From Conexibacter sp. SYSU D00693 (lineage in GTDB: Bacteria > Actinomycetota > Thermoleophilia > Solirubrobacterales > Solirubrobacteraceae), in NCBI RefSeq assembly GCF_017084525.1, contig NZ_CP070950.1:496001-560000 (forward strand): a DNA stretch of 64,000 bases, in the 5' to 3' direction. Within the stretch, counting starts at the first letter, position 1. Each line of letters begins with the position of its first letter. Positions 1 to 11,293 of the stretch are shown here, piece after piece. Position numbers and translations under genes: made by a program. The notes beneath the pieces are model-generated. The model made no database searches. It saw only the letters and a program-made list of their open reading frames with translations, and was not told where the DNA came from.

Positions 1-492
1 CGCCCCGACATGGTCGTCGGGGACATGGACTCGGTCTCCGACGCGACGCTGCGCTGCGGCGCCGAGGTCGTCGTCCACGCCTACCGCGACGGCCGCGCTC
101 CGGGCAGCGAGCGCCTCGAGCGCCTCGGCATCCCGCACAAGGTCCTGCCCGCGCCGGGCACCAGCCAGGACGTCGCGATGCTCATCGCCTACGAGAAGGG
201 CGCCGAGCTCATCGTCTCGGTCGGCTCGCAGTCCAACCTCGTCGAGTTCCTCGACAAGGCCCGGCGCGGCATGTCCTCGACCTTCCTCACGCGCCTGCGC
301 ATCGGGGAGGTGCTCGTGGACGCCAAGGGCGTGTCGCGGCTGTACCGTCCGCGCCCCGGCCTGGGACCGCTGCTGGTGGTCGCCGCCGCGGGCCTGCTCG
401 TCCTGGTGCTCGTGATCGCGCTCACGCCGGGCCTCAGCGACGTCGCCGACCTGCTGTGGCTCAAGCTCGAGGTCCTGCTCGGGATCGACTAG
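1..492 (+). CDS. steA: SteA-like cell-separation protein, C-terminal part
   Basis: The frame is open from base 1, so the gene starts before the window; 163 residues are visible. It contains GDMDSVSD, the thiamine-pyrophosphokinase-like signature of the SteA family, then a predicted membrane helix near the C-terminus (VVAAAGLLVLVLVIAL). In Corynebacterium SteA works with SteB at the division septum to promote RipA-dependent cell separation; that role is family knowledge. The next gene begins two bases after the stop and is SteB-like, so the two are almost certainly co-translated. The SteA-SteB-pyrG-xerD neighbourhood supports the call more strongly than the fragment alone. Confidence 0.75.
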   Translation, partial: RPDMVVGDMDSVSDATLRCGAEVVVHAYRDGRAPGSERLERLGIPHKVLPAPGTSQDVAMLIAYEKGAELIVSVGSQSNLVEFLDKARRGMSSTFLTRLRIGEVLVDAKGVSRLYRPRPGLGPLLVVAAAGLLVLVLVIALTPGLSDVADLLWLKLEVLLGID

Positions 493-494
493 CC

Positions 495-1342
495 GTGTTC
501 GACTTCCGCTACCACGCCGCCTCGCTGGCGGCCGTCTTCCTCGCCCTGGCCGTCGGCCTCCTGCTCGGCATCGCCGTGGGTGACCGCGAGCTCGTGTCCT
601 CGGCGCGTGAGGAGCTCGAGCAGTCGCTCGAGGGCGACGTCCGCGAGCAGCGGGCGCAGTCCGCGCGGCTGCGCGACGAGCTGCGCCGCCAGGACCGCTT
701 CGCCGGCGCGGTGATCCCGCTGCTCGTGCGCGACGAGCTCGACGGCCGCCGGATCGGGCTCGTCTTCCTCGGCGAGGCGCAGGAGCGCGTCGCCGACCTG
801 GTGCGCGACGGGCTGGAGGACACCGGCGCCGAGCTGGCCTTCGCCGGCGCCCTGCGGCTGCCGCCGGACCGCGCGCAGATCGCCGCGCTGGCACGCGGCA
901 CCCGCTACGCCGCCCTGGCCACCGAGGACGACCTCCTCGAGCCCTTCGCCTTCCGCATGGGGGTGCAGCTCGGGCTCGGGGGCCGGCTCGTCGAGCGGGT
1001 CCGCCCGGCCCTGCTGCAGTCGTTCTCGGGCAGCCTGCGCCGCATCGACGGCCTGGTCGTCGTCCGCGGCGAGCCCGAGGAGGGCGACGACGCCTCGGCT
1101 GCCGCGCGCGCCATCGCGGAGGGGGCGGCGGCCAGCGGCGTGCCGGCCGTGGGCGTCGAGCTCGCGGGCACGCAGCCGTCGAACGTCGACTGGTACCGCG
1201 ACCGGGGCCTCAGCTCGGTCGACAGCCTCGACCAGGTGGCGGGCCGCGCCGCGCTGGTCTTCGCGCTGCAGGGCGCGGAGGGCGCCTTCGGCTTCAAGCC
1301 CTCCGCGCAGGCGCTGCTGCCGCCGCTGGCCTCCCGGGACCC

Positions 1343-1346
<4 letters not shown>
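495..1346 (+). CDS. SteB/MctB-family membrane protein (copper transporter-like, DUF3186)
   Basis: The 283-residue protein begins FDFRYHAASL, the usual N-terminus of this family, which fixes the GTG start two bases after the SteA stop. A membrane helix (about residues 8-28) is followed by a charged coiled coil (about 30-70) and an extracytoplasmic alpha/beta domain. In M. tuberculosis the homologue MctB is linked to copper efflux, and in Corynebacterium SteB partners SteA in septal cell separation. The tight pairing with SteA favours the cell-separation role here. The stop codon overlaps the stop of the convergent msrB gene by four bases (CTAG). Confidence 0.8.
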
Positions 1347-4304
<2,958 letters not shown>

Positions 4305-4313
4305 CCCGCGGGC

Positions 4314-5444
4314 GTGCGGCGGGCGTCGGCGGCCGAGCGGGCACAGCTCGGCGAGCTCTTCGCCGAGCTCTGCGCGATCCCGAGCGTCTCCGGCCAGGAG
4401 GCGGCGGTCAGCGCGCGGCTGCGGGCGCTGCTCGAGGGCGAGCTCGGCCTGGAGGTCGAGGAGGACGCGGCGGGCAACCTGCTCGCGCGCATCGCGCCGC
4501 CGCCGGCGGCCGAGGGCCGGTCAGTGCTGCTGTGCGCGCACATGGACACCGTCCCGCACGGCGACGTGACGATCGAGCCGGTGCTGGTGGACGACGGCTG
4601 GGAGAACGCCAACGACGCGATCCTCGGCGCCGACAACAAGGCGGCGGTGGCGGTCATCGTCCAGGCGGCGCGCGCCGCGGTGGCCGGCGGCGCGCCGTGC
4701 GGCGTCGAGCTGCTCTTCACCGTCGAGGAGGAGACGGCGCTCGCCGGGGCCAAGCAGTTCGACGTCGGCCGGCTGCAGTCCCAGTTCGGCTACGTGCTCG
4801 ACCACGCGTCGCCGATCGGCGAGGTCGTGGTCGCGTCGCCGACGTACTTCAGGCTCGAGGCGGAGTTCCGGGGCCGCGCGGCGCACGCGGGCATCCGGCC
4901 CGAGGACGGGCGCTCGGCGATCGCCGCCGCGGCCCGCGCGATCGCGGCGATGCGCCTGGGACGGCTCGACGAGCAGACGACGGCGAACGTGGGCTGGATC
5001 TCCGGCGGCTTCGAGGGCGCGACGAACGTCGTGCCGGACCGCTGCGTGCTGCTGGCCGAGGCGCGGTCGCTCAGCGACGCGGAGGCCGAGGACGTGATCG
5101 CCGAGATGGTCGACCACTGCCACGACGCTGCGAACGACCCGGTCTGCGACTGCGACCTCGACGTGACCGTCGAGCGGCTGTTCCAGGGCTACCGCCACAA
5201 GGCCGGTGCGCCGGCGGTCGTCGCGGCCGAGGCGGCGCTGCGCGCGTGCGGGTACGAGCCGCGGCGGATCCTCACGGGCGGTGGCTCGGACGCCAACGCG
5301 TTCGAGGCGCAGGGCTTTGCGTGCACGAACCTCGCCAACGGCACGGAGCGCAACCACGAGCCGACCGAGCGCGTGAGCGTCGCAGCGCTCGACGGGATGC
5401 TCGACGTCGTGCTCGCGATCCTCGGCGAGGTGGGCCGCGGGTGA
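4314..5444 (+). CDS. M20-family zinc metallopeptidase (PepT/tripeptidase-like)
   Basis: A 376-residue cytosolic aminopeptidase-type hydrolase. Metal-site motifs occur in the expected order: AHMDTV, GADNKAA, VEEETALAGAK with the catalytic glutamate, LDHAS, and the C-terminal histidine in RNHEPTERV. The central RAAHAGIRPEDGRSA belongs to the dimerisation/lid domain. The layout resembles peptidase T and related di/tripeptidases, so cleavage of short peptides is likely but the substrate is not fixed by sequence. The GTG start lies nine bases after pyrG; its TGA overlaps the next GTG. Confidence 0.9.
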   Translation: MRRASAAERAQLGELFAELCAIPSVSGQEAAVSARLRALLEGELGLEVEEDAAGNLLARIAPPPAAEGRSVLLCAHMDTVPHGDVTIEPVLVDDGWENANDAILGADNKAAVAVIVQAARAAVAGGAPCGVELLFTVEEETALAGAKQFDVGRLQSQFGYVLDHASPIGEVVVASPTYFRLEAEFRGRAAHAGIRPEDGRSAIAAAARAIAAMRLGRLDEQTTANVGWISGGFEGATNVVPDRCVLLAEARSLSDAEAEDVIAEMVDHCHDAANDPVCDCDLDVTVERLFQGYRHKAGAPAVVAAEAALRACGYEPRRILTGGGSDANAFEAQGFACTNLANGTERNHEPTERVSVAALDGMLDVVLAILGEVGRG

Positions 5445-6493
5445 CCCGCCTGGTCCTGCGTCGCGGGACCGTGGTGGAGGCCGGCCCCGCCGACGGGCCG
5501 GAGCAGCGGCTCGTCGTCGACGTCCCCGGGCGCGGGCCGCGCCCGGCGGTGGGCGACGTGGCGCTCGTCGGGGCGGGGGAGGTGGGCGACGACGTCGTCG
5601 TGAACACGCAGGCGGCGGACCTCGCGCTCGGCTCGGGCGGCTTCGACGTCGTCCACGTCAACCTGTCGCGGGGACTGGGCGGCGCGGGTGTCCCGGGCGC
5701 CCACGTCATGAAGCTCAACTACGCCTCGCTGCAGCACGCGGTGGTGCCGGTGGAGGAGACCGCGGGTGGCGACGGCGGGGCGCGCGCGGTCGAGGGGGAG
5801 GAGCGCTCCGCGGCCGAGGTGCCGGTCGGGGTCTTCGGCCTCCACGGGCAGCTGCCGGCGATCGCCTGGGCGGTGGGCCAGGCCGCGCCGGGCGCGCGCC
5901 TGGGCTACGTGCAGACCCCCGGCGGGGCGCTGCCGGGCTCGCACTCGCGCGTCGTGCGCGAGCTGCGCGAGCGCGGCCTGCTGGCCGGTCACCTCACCGC
6001 GGGTGCGGCCTACGGCGGCGCCGACGGCGACGCCATCACGACGGCGGGCGCCCTGGACCACGGGGTGCGCGAGCTGGGCTGGGACGCGGCGGTCGTCGGG
6101 CCGGGCCCGGGCATCCTCGGCTCCGGCTCGGCCTTCGGCCACGGCGGGATGGTGGCGCTGGAGTCGGCGCACACGGCGCTCGCCCTGGGCCATCCGGTCG
6201 TCCTCTGCGCGCGGATGTCCGGCAGCGACCCGCGCCCGCGCCATCGCGGGCTCAGCCACCACACCGCGACGGTCCTGCGGCTGCTGCTGCGGCCCGTCGT
6301 GGTCGCGCTGCCCGCCGGGGAGGCGCCGCCGTCCGAGGTCGCCGGCGCGCACGGCTGGGTCTTCCCGCCCGCCGACCTCGAGGGCTACGCCGCCAGCGGC
6401 CTGCCGGCCACGTCGATGGGCCGCGAGGACCCGCTGTTCTTCGCCGCGGCCCTCGTGTGCGGCATGGCGCTGACGGGCAGCGTCGGCCCATGA
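5441..6493 (+). CDS. DUF3866 family protein
   Basis: A 350-residue protein of unknown function. It begins TRLVLRRGTVVE and carries the glycine-rich stretches typical of DUF3866, such as HVMKLNYASLQH, GHGGMVALESAH and CARMSGSDPRPRHRGLSHHT. The histidine/arginine/serine cluster near residue 270 could form an active site; that is inference. No signal peptide or membrane helix is visible. It is coupled to the peptidase before it (GTGA) and to the NUDIX gene after it (ATGA), suggesting a shared pathway with these two hydrolases. Confidence 0.8.
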   Translation: MTRLVLRRGTVVEAGPADGPEQRLVVDVPGRGPRPAVGDVALVGAGEVGDDVVVNTQAADLALGSGGFDVVHVNLSRGLGGAGVPGAHVMKLNYASLQHAVVPVEETAGGDGGARAVEGEERSAAEVPVGVFGLHGQLPAIAWAVGQAAPGARLGYVQTPGGALPGSHSRVVRELRERGLLAGHLTAGAAYGGADGDAITTAGALDHGVRELGWDAAVVGPGPGILGSGSAFGHGGMVALESAHTALALGHPVVLCARMSGSDPRPRHRGLSHHTATVLRLLLRPVVVALPAGEAPPSEVAGAHGWVFPPADLEGYAASGLPATSMGREDPLFFAAALVCGMALTGSVGP

Positions 6494-7038
6494 GCGACCG
6501 CGACTTCACCGCCCTCGGCGGCGACACGATCCACGAGGGCAAGATCTTCACCGTCCGCTCGGAGCGCTTCCGCTTCGCCGACGGCGACGAGGTCACCCGC
6601 GAGGTCGTCCGCCACGGCGGCGCGGTCGGGATGGTCGCGGTCGACGACGAGGACCAGGTCGTCCTCGTCCTGCAGCCCCGCGAGGCCGTCGGCGATCCCG
6701 ACTCCCTCGAGCTCCCCGCCGGCCGCCTGGACAAGGAGGGCGAGGAGCCGCTCGAGACCGCCAAGCGCGAGCTGGCCGAGGAGGTCGGCCTGCAGGCCGA
6801 GCGCTGGGAGCACCTGACGACCTACCGCTCCTCGGTGGGCTTCACCGACGAGGTCGTCCACCTCTACCTCGCCGAGGGCCTGTCCGAGGCGCCGCCCGCC
6901 GACTCCGGCGAGGACGAGCGCATCGAGGTCGTCCGCCGGCCGCTGGCCGAGATGGACCGGCTCGTGGAGGAGATCACGGACTCCAAGACGCTGCTGGGGC
7001 TGTTGCTGCTGGAGCGGCGGCGGCGCCAGCGGGGTTGA
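6490..7038 (+). CDS. NUDIX hydrolase, ADP-ribose pyrophosphatase-like
   Basis: A 182-residue hydrolase cleaving a nucleoside diphosphate linked to another group; position and sequence resemble ADP-ribose pyrophosphatases. The Nudix helix ends KRELAEEVGL with the metal-binding glutamates, preceded by LELPAGRLDKEGEEP, the form with one extra residue in the loop common in ADPRases. The ATG at 6490 overlaps the DUF3866 stop. M. tuberculosis has the same type of gene between pyrG and xerD. Confidence 0.9.
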   Translation: MSDRDFTALGGDTIHEGKIFTVRSERFRFADGDEVTREVVRHGGAVGMVAVDDEDQVVLVLQPREAVGDPDSLELPAGRLDKEGEEPLETAKRELAEEVGLQAERWEHLTTYRSSVGFTDEVVHLYLAEGLSEAPPADSGEDERIEVVRRPLAEMDRLVEEITDSKTLLGLLLLERRRRQRG

Positions 7039-7449
7039 GCTCCGCTGGGGCGCTCCGGGTGCCTCGGGTGGTCGTCGCTCGGCATTGAGGAGAGGGAGCG
7101 CAATGCGCCTCGCGTCCTCCGCCGGCGGTCGCGGGGTCCGGCGGCCGTAGGTGGGGACTCGGCAAGCGGCTCGAGCTCTCGCTGGCGCGTTGCCGCTCTC
7201 GACGTCCGTGACCCTGAAGTTGACCGCCATGTAGGCGGTCAACTCCAGGCTCGCGGTCGTGCGGCCCCGAACGGTTCGCGCCGGGCGCCACCGTGGCTGG
7301 CGCCCACCCTCCTTCGGTGCAGATCCGCGACCGCGGCGAACCCTGCGACGAACCGTGCGGAACGCCACCCCCGTCCGCTGCACGCCTCCGTCGCCGCAGC
7401 CCGCCTTGCAGCGGCAGGCGGCGTCCCCACGGCGTCGAAGCCGCACCGG
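7039..7449. other. Non-coding gap with hairpins and one dispersed repeat
   Basis: No credible gene is visible in these 411 bases. It holds a small inverted repeat (GCATTG at 7082-7087 with CAATGC at 7101-7106), the dispersed palindrome at 7210-7258, and a second perfect hairpin at 7283-7305 (GGGCGCCA with TGGCGCCC around a seven-base loop). An in-frame extension of xerD further upstream has no similarity to the Xer family. Confidence 0.7.
7210..7258 (-). repeat. Solo copy of the dispersed palindromic repeat
   Basis: This 49-base element matches the two repeats that flank the AbiEi/DUF559 gene at 17.7-18.7 kb and has the same orientation as the right-hand one. Bases 7213-7249 fold into a 16-bp stem with one mismatch and a five-base loop (ATGTA); the inner ten pairs, GTTGACCGCC with GGCGGTCAAC, are perfect. 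No nuclease or transposase gene adjoins this copy. It lies between the NUDIX gene and xerD. Confidence 0.8.
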
Positions 7450-8391
7450 ATGGCCGCCACGGAGACCGACGCCCACCAGGGCACGTTCGAGCACCACGTC
7501 CTGGACTTCCTCGCCTACCTCGAGTTCGAGCGGGGGCTGAGCCGCAACACGCTCGAGGCCTACCGGGGCGACCTGCTGCAGCTCGGTGCGTCGCTGCGCC
7601 GGCGCGGGGTGGACCTGCTCGACGCGCAGCACCCCGACCTCCAGGGCTTCCTCAGCGAGCTGGCCGAGGGCGGAGAGGGTCGGGCGCCGGCGAGCCCGGC
7701 CACGCTGCAGCGCAAGGCCGCGTGCCTGCGCTCGTTCTTCCGCCACCTGCGCCGCGAGTCGGTCATCACGCACGACCCGACCGCGGACCTGCGCGCGCCG
7801 CGCAAGACCCAGCGCCTGCCGAAGGTCCTCAGCCGCGGGGAGGTCACGAAGCTCCTCGCGTCGCCCAGGGGGACCGAGACCGCCGCCCTGCGCGACCGGG
7901 CGCTGCTCGAGCTGATGTACGCGTGCGGCCTGCGCGCCTCGGAGGCCGTGAACCTCGACGTGGGCGACGTCGACCTGCGCCACGGCGTCCTGCGCGCCTC
8001 GGGCAAGGGCAACAAGGAGCGCCTGGTCCCGATCGGCCGCGAGGCGATCGCCGCGACCGCCGCGTGGCTCCAGCGGGGCCGGCCCGAGGTCGTCCGGCTG
8101 CGCGACGAGCCGGCGCTGCTCACGAACCTGCGCGGCGGCCGGCTCACGCGGCAGGGGCTCTACAAGGTCGTGCAGCGCCACGCCAAGGCGGTCGGGCTGC
8201 AGGACCGCATGAGCCCGCACACGCTGCGCCACACCTTCGCGACGCACCTGCTCGCCGGCGGCTGCGACCTGCGCTCGGTCCAGGAGATGCTCGGCCACGC
8301 CGACATCGCCACGACGCAGATCTACACGCACCTGTCGGCCGAGCGCCTGCGCGACGTCTACCACCGCGCCCACCCTCGGGCGGGCGGCTGA
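7450..8391 (+). CDS. xerD: Site-specific tyrosine recombinase XerD
   Basis: A 313-residue recombinase that resolves chromosome dimers at dif with its partner XerC. The N-terminal SAM-like domain (FLAYLEFERGLSRNTLEAY) is followed by the catalytic domain: Arg162 in CGLRASE, the lysine in SGKGNKERLVP, HTLRHTFATH, GHADIATTQ and the nucleophile Tyr292 in QIYTHL. All catalytic residues are present and the length is normal. The position after the NUDIX gene is conserved in Actinobacteria and supports XerD over a mobile-element integrase. Confidence 0.95.
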   Translation: MAATETDAHQGTFEHHVLDFLAYLEFERGLSRNTLEAYRGDLLQLGASLRRRGVDLLDAQHPDLQGFLSELAEGGEGRAPASPATLQRKAACLRSFFRHLRRESVITHDPTADLRAPRKTQRLPKVLSRGEVTKLLASPRGTETAALRDRALLELMYACGLRASEAVNLDVGDVDLRHGVLRASGKGNKERLVPIGREAIAATAAWLQRGRPEVVRLRDEPALLTNLRGGRLTRQGLYKVVQRHAKAVGLQDRMSPHTLRHTFATHLLAGGCDLRSVQEMLGHADIATTQIYTHLSAERLRDVYHRAHPRAGG

Positions 8392-8394
8392 CCG

Positions 8395-8400
8395 TATGCT
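8395..8400 (+). promoter_or_regulatory. -10 hexamer TATGCT, leaderless
   Basis: TATGCT ends ten bases before the ATG at 8411. The alternative upstream ATG at 8396 lies inside this hexamer, which argues for the downstream start. Confidence 0.5.
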
Positions 8401-8410
8401 CTGGGCGCGG

Positions 8411-8989
8411 ATGCGCCTGCCCCTCGTCCTGGCACCCCTCGCCGCCTCGGCCGCCCTCGCGGCCACCGGCTGCGGCAACGACGAGACGCCCCCGCCGGAC
8501 ACCACGACGCCCGGCCCGGCGCTGGGCTCCGAGGTCAAGAGCTACCCGCGCCACGGCATCTCCTTCCGCGCGCCCGCGGGCTGGAACCTCGACGACGGCC
8601 AGGCGCCCCTGGTCGCGACGATCGCGACCGGCCAGGCGACGATCGCCATCTGGCGCTACCCGCGCAGCGAGGAGCTCCCGAACAGCCAGGCCGAGCTGAA
8701 GGCCGCGCGCGACGCCCTGCTGACCGCGGCCAAGCGGCGCGACGACACCTTCCGCGAGATCAAGAGCGCGCCCGCCGAGATCGCCGGCAAGCCCGCCGTG
8801 CAGATCCGCGCGCGCGAGACGATCCAGGGCCAGCCCCGCGTCGTGCGGTCGACGCACGTCTACGCCGACGGCGCCGAGGTCGTGGTCGACGCCTTCGCGG
8901 GCGCCGACGACTTCCGCCGCGTCGACGCCGAGGTCTTCCGGCCGCTCCTGCGCTCCCTGCGCCTGCAGGCGCCCCAGGGCGCTCCGTGA
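8411..8989 (+). CDS. Secreted lipoprotein of unknown function
   Basis: A 192-residue protein with a lipoprotein signal peptide (MRLPLVLAPLAASAALAATGC; the lipobox ATGC gives the lipidated cysteine at about residue 21). A Pro/Thr-rich linker precedes a globular domain beginning YPRHGISFRAPAGWNL, a pattern seen in PsbP/LpqN-like surface lipoproteins with the SFxxPxGW motif. It would be anchored on the outer face of the membrane. The TGA overlaps the deoB start (GTGA), so the two genes are coupled although no functional link is obvious. Confidence 0.75.
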   Translation: MRLPLVLAPLAASAALAATGCGNDETPPPDTTTPGPALGSEVKSYPRHGISFRAPAGWNLDDGQAPLVATIATGQATIAIWRYPRSEELPNSQAELKAARDALLTAAKRRDDTFREIKSAPAEIAGKPAVQIRARETIQGQPRVVRSTHVYADGAEVVVDAFAGADDFRRVDAEVFRPLLRSLRLQAPQGAP

Positions 8990-10140
8990 GCCGCCGGGCC
9001 GCCGTCGTCGTCCTCGACGCGTGCGGCATCGGCGCCCTGCCCGACGCGGAGGCCTACGGCGACGCCGGCGCCCACACGCTCGCGCACGTCGCGGCGCGCG
9101 TCGGCGGCCTCGACCTGCCGCACCTCCAGCGCCTCGGACTCGGGTCGATCGACGCGATCCCCGGCGTGGCGCCCGCCGAGCACCCGGTGCTCCACGGCAA
9201 GCTCCACCCGCTCGGTCCCGGCAAGGAGTCGGCGACCGGCCACTGGGAGCTCATGGGGGCGGTGCCGCGCCGGCCGCTGCCGGCGTACCCCGACGGCTTC
9301 CCGGAGGACGTCGTCGCCGCCCTCGAGCACGCGACGGGCCGGCGCTTCTGCTGCAACGCCCCGGCCAACGGCCTGCACGTCCTCGAGGAGTGGGGCCCGC
9401 ACCACCTGCGCACGGGCGAGCTCATCCTCTACACGTCGGTCGACAGCGTCCTGCAGGTCGCCGGCCACCACCACGTCCTCGGCGAGGACGAGCTGCGCGA
9501 CGTCTGCCGCGCGGCGCGTGAGGTGATGACGGGCGAGCACGCCGTCGGGCGCGTCATCGCCCGGCCCTTCATCGGCTCCCCGGGGGCGTTCGAGCGGACC
9601 GCCGGGCGCAAGGACCTCGCCGTCGCGCCGCCGGGCCCGACCGCGCTCGAGGCGCTCACGCACGCCGGGGTCCCGGTCCACGGCGTCGGCAAGGTGCCCG
9701 ACCTGTTCGCGGGCCGCGGGATCGGCCAGGCCCACCCTGGCGCGACGAACAGCGTCGCCCTGCAGAGCACGACGGAGCTGCTGCGTGGCCTCGACCACGG
9801 CCTGGTCTTCACGAACCTCGTCGAGACCGACCAGGTCCACGGCCACCGCAAGGACGTCGAGGGCTTCCACGGGGCGCTGCGGGAGATCGACGCGGCGGTC
9901 GGCGTCTGGCTCGACCTGCTCGGACCGGACGACCTCCTCGTCCTCACGGCCGACCACGGCTGTGACCCGGACATGGCGCACTCCGACCACACGCGCGAGC
10001 ACGCGCCGCTGCTCGCCGTCTTCCCCGGCCACGGCGGCCGGCGCCACGACGGCCCGCTGGCGGACGTCGGTCAGAGCGTCCTGCACTGGCTCACCGGTGC
10101 GCCCGGCCCGGACCTGCCGGGCACGAGCTTCGTAGGCTGA
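8986..10140 (+). CDS. deoB: Phosphopentomutase
   Basis: A 384-residue alkaline-phosphatase-superfamily enzyme interconverting (deoxy)ribose-1-phosphate and -5-phosphate for nucleoside salvage. Metal sites are visible as VVLDACGIGALPDA at the N-terminus and LTADHGCDPDMAHSDHTREHAPLL near the C-terminus. The phospho-threonine loop is GKESATGHWELMG, where most family members have GKDTTTGHWE; the threonine before GHW is kept. Length is normal. The GTG start overlaps the lipoprotein stop. Confidence 0.95.
   Translation: MSRRAAVVVLDACGIGALPDAEAYGDAGAHTLAHVAARVGGLDLPHLQRLGLGSIDAIPGVAPAEHPVLHGKLHPLGPGKESATGHWELMGAVPRRPLPAYPDGFPEDVVAALEHATGRRFCCNAPANGLHVLEEWGPHHLRTGELILYTSVDSVLQVAGHHHVLGEDELRDVCRAAREVMTGEHAVGRVIARPFIGSPGAFERTAGRKDLAVAPPGPTALEALTHAGVPVHGVGKVPDLFAGRGIGQAHPGATNSVALQSTTELLRGLDHGLVFTNLVETDQVHGHRKDVEGFHGALREIDAAVGVWLDLLGPDDLLVLTADHGCDPDMAHSDHTREHAPLLAVFPGHGGRRHDGPLADVGQSVLHWLTGAPGPDLPGTSFVG
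10133..10138 (+). promoter_or_regulatory. -10 hexamer TAGGCT, leaderless
   Basis: TAGGCT ends eight bases before the mutM GTG and runs into the deoB stop codon. Confidence 0.55.
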
Positions 10141-10146
10141 GGGCGC

Positions 10147-11052
10147 GTGCCCGAGCTGCCCGAGGTCGAGACGATCCGCCGCCAGGTGGCGCCCGTGGTC
10201 GAGGGGCGCTGCGTCGAGCGCCTCGACGTGCTCGACCCGCGCTGGTGCCTGCCGCTGACGCCCGAGGAGCTGCGCGACGCCGTCGAGGACCGCCGCGTCC
10301 TGCGCCTCGGCCGCCGCGGCAAGTACCTCGTCTGGGAGCTCGCGGGCGACGTCTTCCTCCTGCTGCACCTGCGGATGACCGGCACGCTGCTGGTGGAGCC
10401 GCCGGCCGACGTCCCCTACCAGCGCGTGGTCTGGACGCTGAGCGACGGCGGGACGCTGCGCTTCTGCGACCCCCGGCGCTTCGGGACCGGCGAGCTGGCC
10501 GTCGGCATCGACGCGCTCGACGCGTTCTTCGCGCAGCGCCTCGGGCTCGAGCCGCTCGACGAGGGCGCGCTGACGGGCGCGGCGCTGCGGGCGATGGCCA
10601 AGGGCCGCACCGCCCCGATCAAGGCGTTCCTGCTCGACCAGCGGCGGATCGCCGGCGTGGGCAACATCTACGCCGACGAGGCGCTGCACCGCGCGGGCGT
10701 GCACCCGCTGCGTCCGGCCGGCTCGCTCAAGGCCGCGCAGTACGACGCGCTGGCGCGGACGGTCCGCGAGGTGCTCGAGGACGGCATCGACGCGGGCGGC
10801 GCGACGATCGACGACTTCCGCCACGCCGACGGCGTGATGGGCGCCTTCCAGCACCGCTTCCTCGTGCACCGCCGGGCGGGCGAGGGCTGCCCGGGCTGCG
10901 GTGCCGAGATCGTGAAGATGGTCGTGGGCGGGCGCGGGACCTACGTCTGCGAGACCTGCCAGCCGCGCCCGCGGCTGCGCCGCGCGACTAGGCCGCGGCC
11001 TGCAGGAGCTGCGCGAGGCGACCGGAGCGGTCGGCCTGCACCGTCTCGGTGA
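10147..11052 (+). CDS. mutM: Formamidopyrimidine-DNA glycosylase (Fpg/MutM)
   Basis: A 301-residue base-excision repair enzyme that removes oxidised purines such as 8-oxoguanine and cuts the abasic site. It begins PELPEVETIRR, where the N-terminal proline is the nucleophile and the next glutamate is catalytic. GRRGKYL and the C-terminal zinc finger CPGC...CETC are intact. The frame continues about 20 residues beyond the finger and overlaps the antiparallel glutaredoxin gene by 65 bases. It begins GTG seven bases after deoB. Confidence 0.95.
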   Translation: MPELPEVETIRRQVAPVVEGRCVERLDVLDPRWCLPLTPEELRDAVEDRRVLRLGRRGKYLVWELAGDVFLLLHLRMTGTLLVEPPADVPYQRVVWTLSDGGTLRFCDPRRFGTGELAVGIDALDAFFAQRLGLEPLDEGALTGAALRAMAKGRTAPIKAFLLDQRRIAGVGNIYADEALHRAGVHPLRPAGSLKAAQYDALARTVREVLEDGIDAGGATIDDFRHADGVMGAFQHRFLVHRRAGEGCPGCGAEIVKMVVGGRGTYVCETCQPRPRLRRATRPRPAGAARGDRSGRPAPSR

Positions 11053-11254
11053 ACCCGCCGATGAGCTCCTCGCCGACCAGGACCTGGGGGAAGGTCATCA
11101 TCCCCGTCTTGGCGACCAGCTCGGCGCGACCGTCCGGGTCGCGTGCCAGGTTGATCTCCTCGTACGCGTACCCGCGGGCGTCCAGGAGCTGCTTGGCCCG
11201 GATGCAGTAGGGGCAGGCGTCGGTGCTGTAGACGGTGATCTTCGCGGTGTCCAC
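10988..11254 (-). CDS. Glutaredoxin-like thiol-disulfide oxidoreductase (mycoredoxin/GrxC type)
   Basis: An 88-residue thioredoxin-fold protein with the active site CPYC in YSTDACPYCIRAKQLL, the cis-proline in TFPQVLVG and a GGFTE motif that contacts the co-substrate thiol. Actinobacteria often use mycothiol rather than glutathione, so a mycoredoxin role is possible but not shown. The GTG at 11254 gives the normal N-terminus and sits seven bases from TACACT. It is divergent from recO, and its 3' end overlaps mutM in antisense. Confidence 0.88.
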   Translation of the reverse strand: MDTAKITVYSTDACPYCIRAKQLLDARGYAYEEINLARDPDGRAELVAKTGMMTFPQVLVGEELIGGFTETVQADRSGRLAQLLQAAA

Positions 11255-11261
11255 TTCAGAA

Positions 11262-11267
11262 AGTGTA
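11262..11267 (-). promoter_or_regulatory. -10 hexamer TACACT, leaderless
   Basis: Read on the minus strand, TACACT ends seven bases before the glutaredoxin GTG. Confidence 0.55.
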
Positions 11268-11293
11268 GCGCTCGGTCCGGAGGTGTCCTGGGG

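Noticed and set aside
7450-8391. XerD as integrase of a genomic island
   Set aside because: Neighbourhood, length and motifs fit the housekeeping recombinase found at this position in Actinobacteria; no attachment-site repeats are seen.
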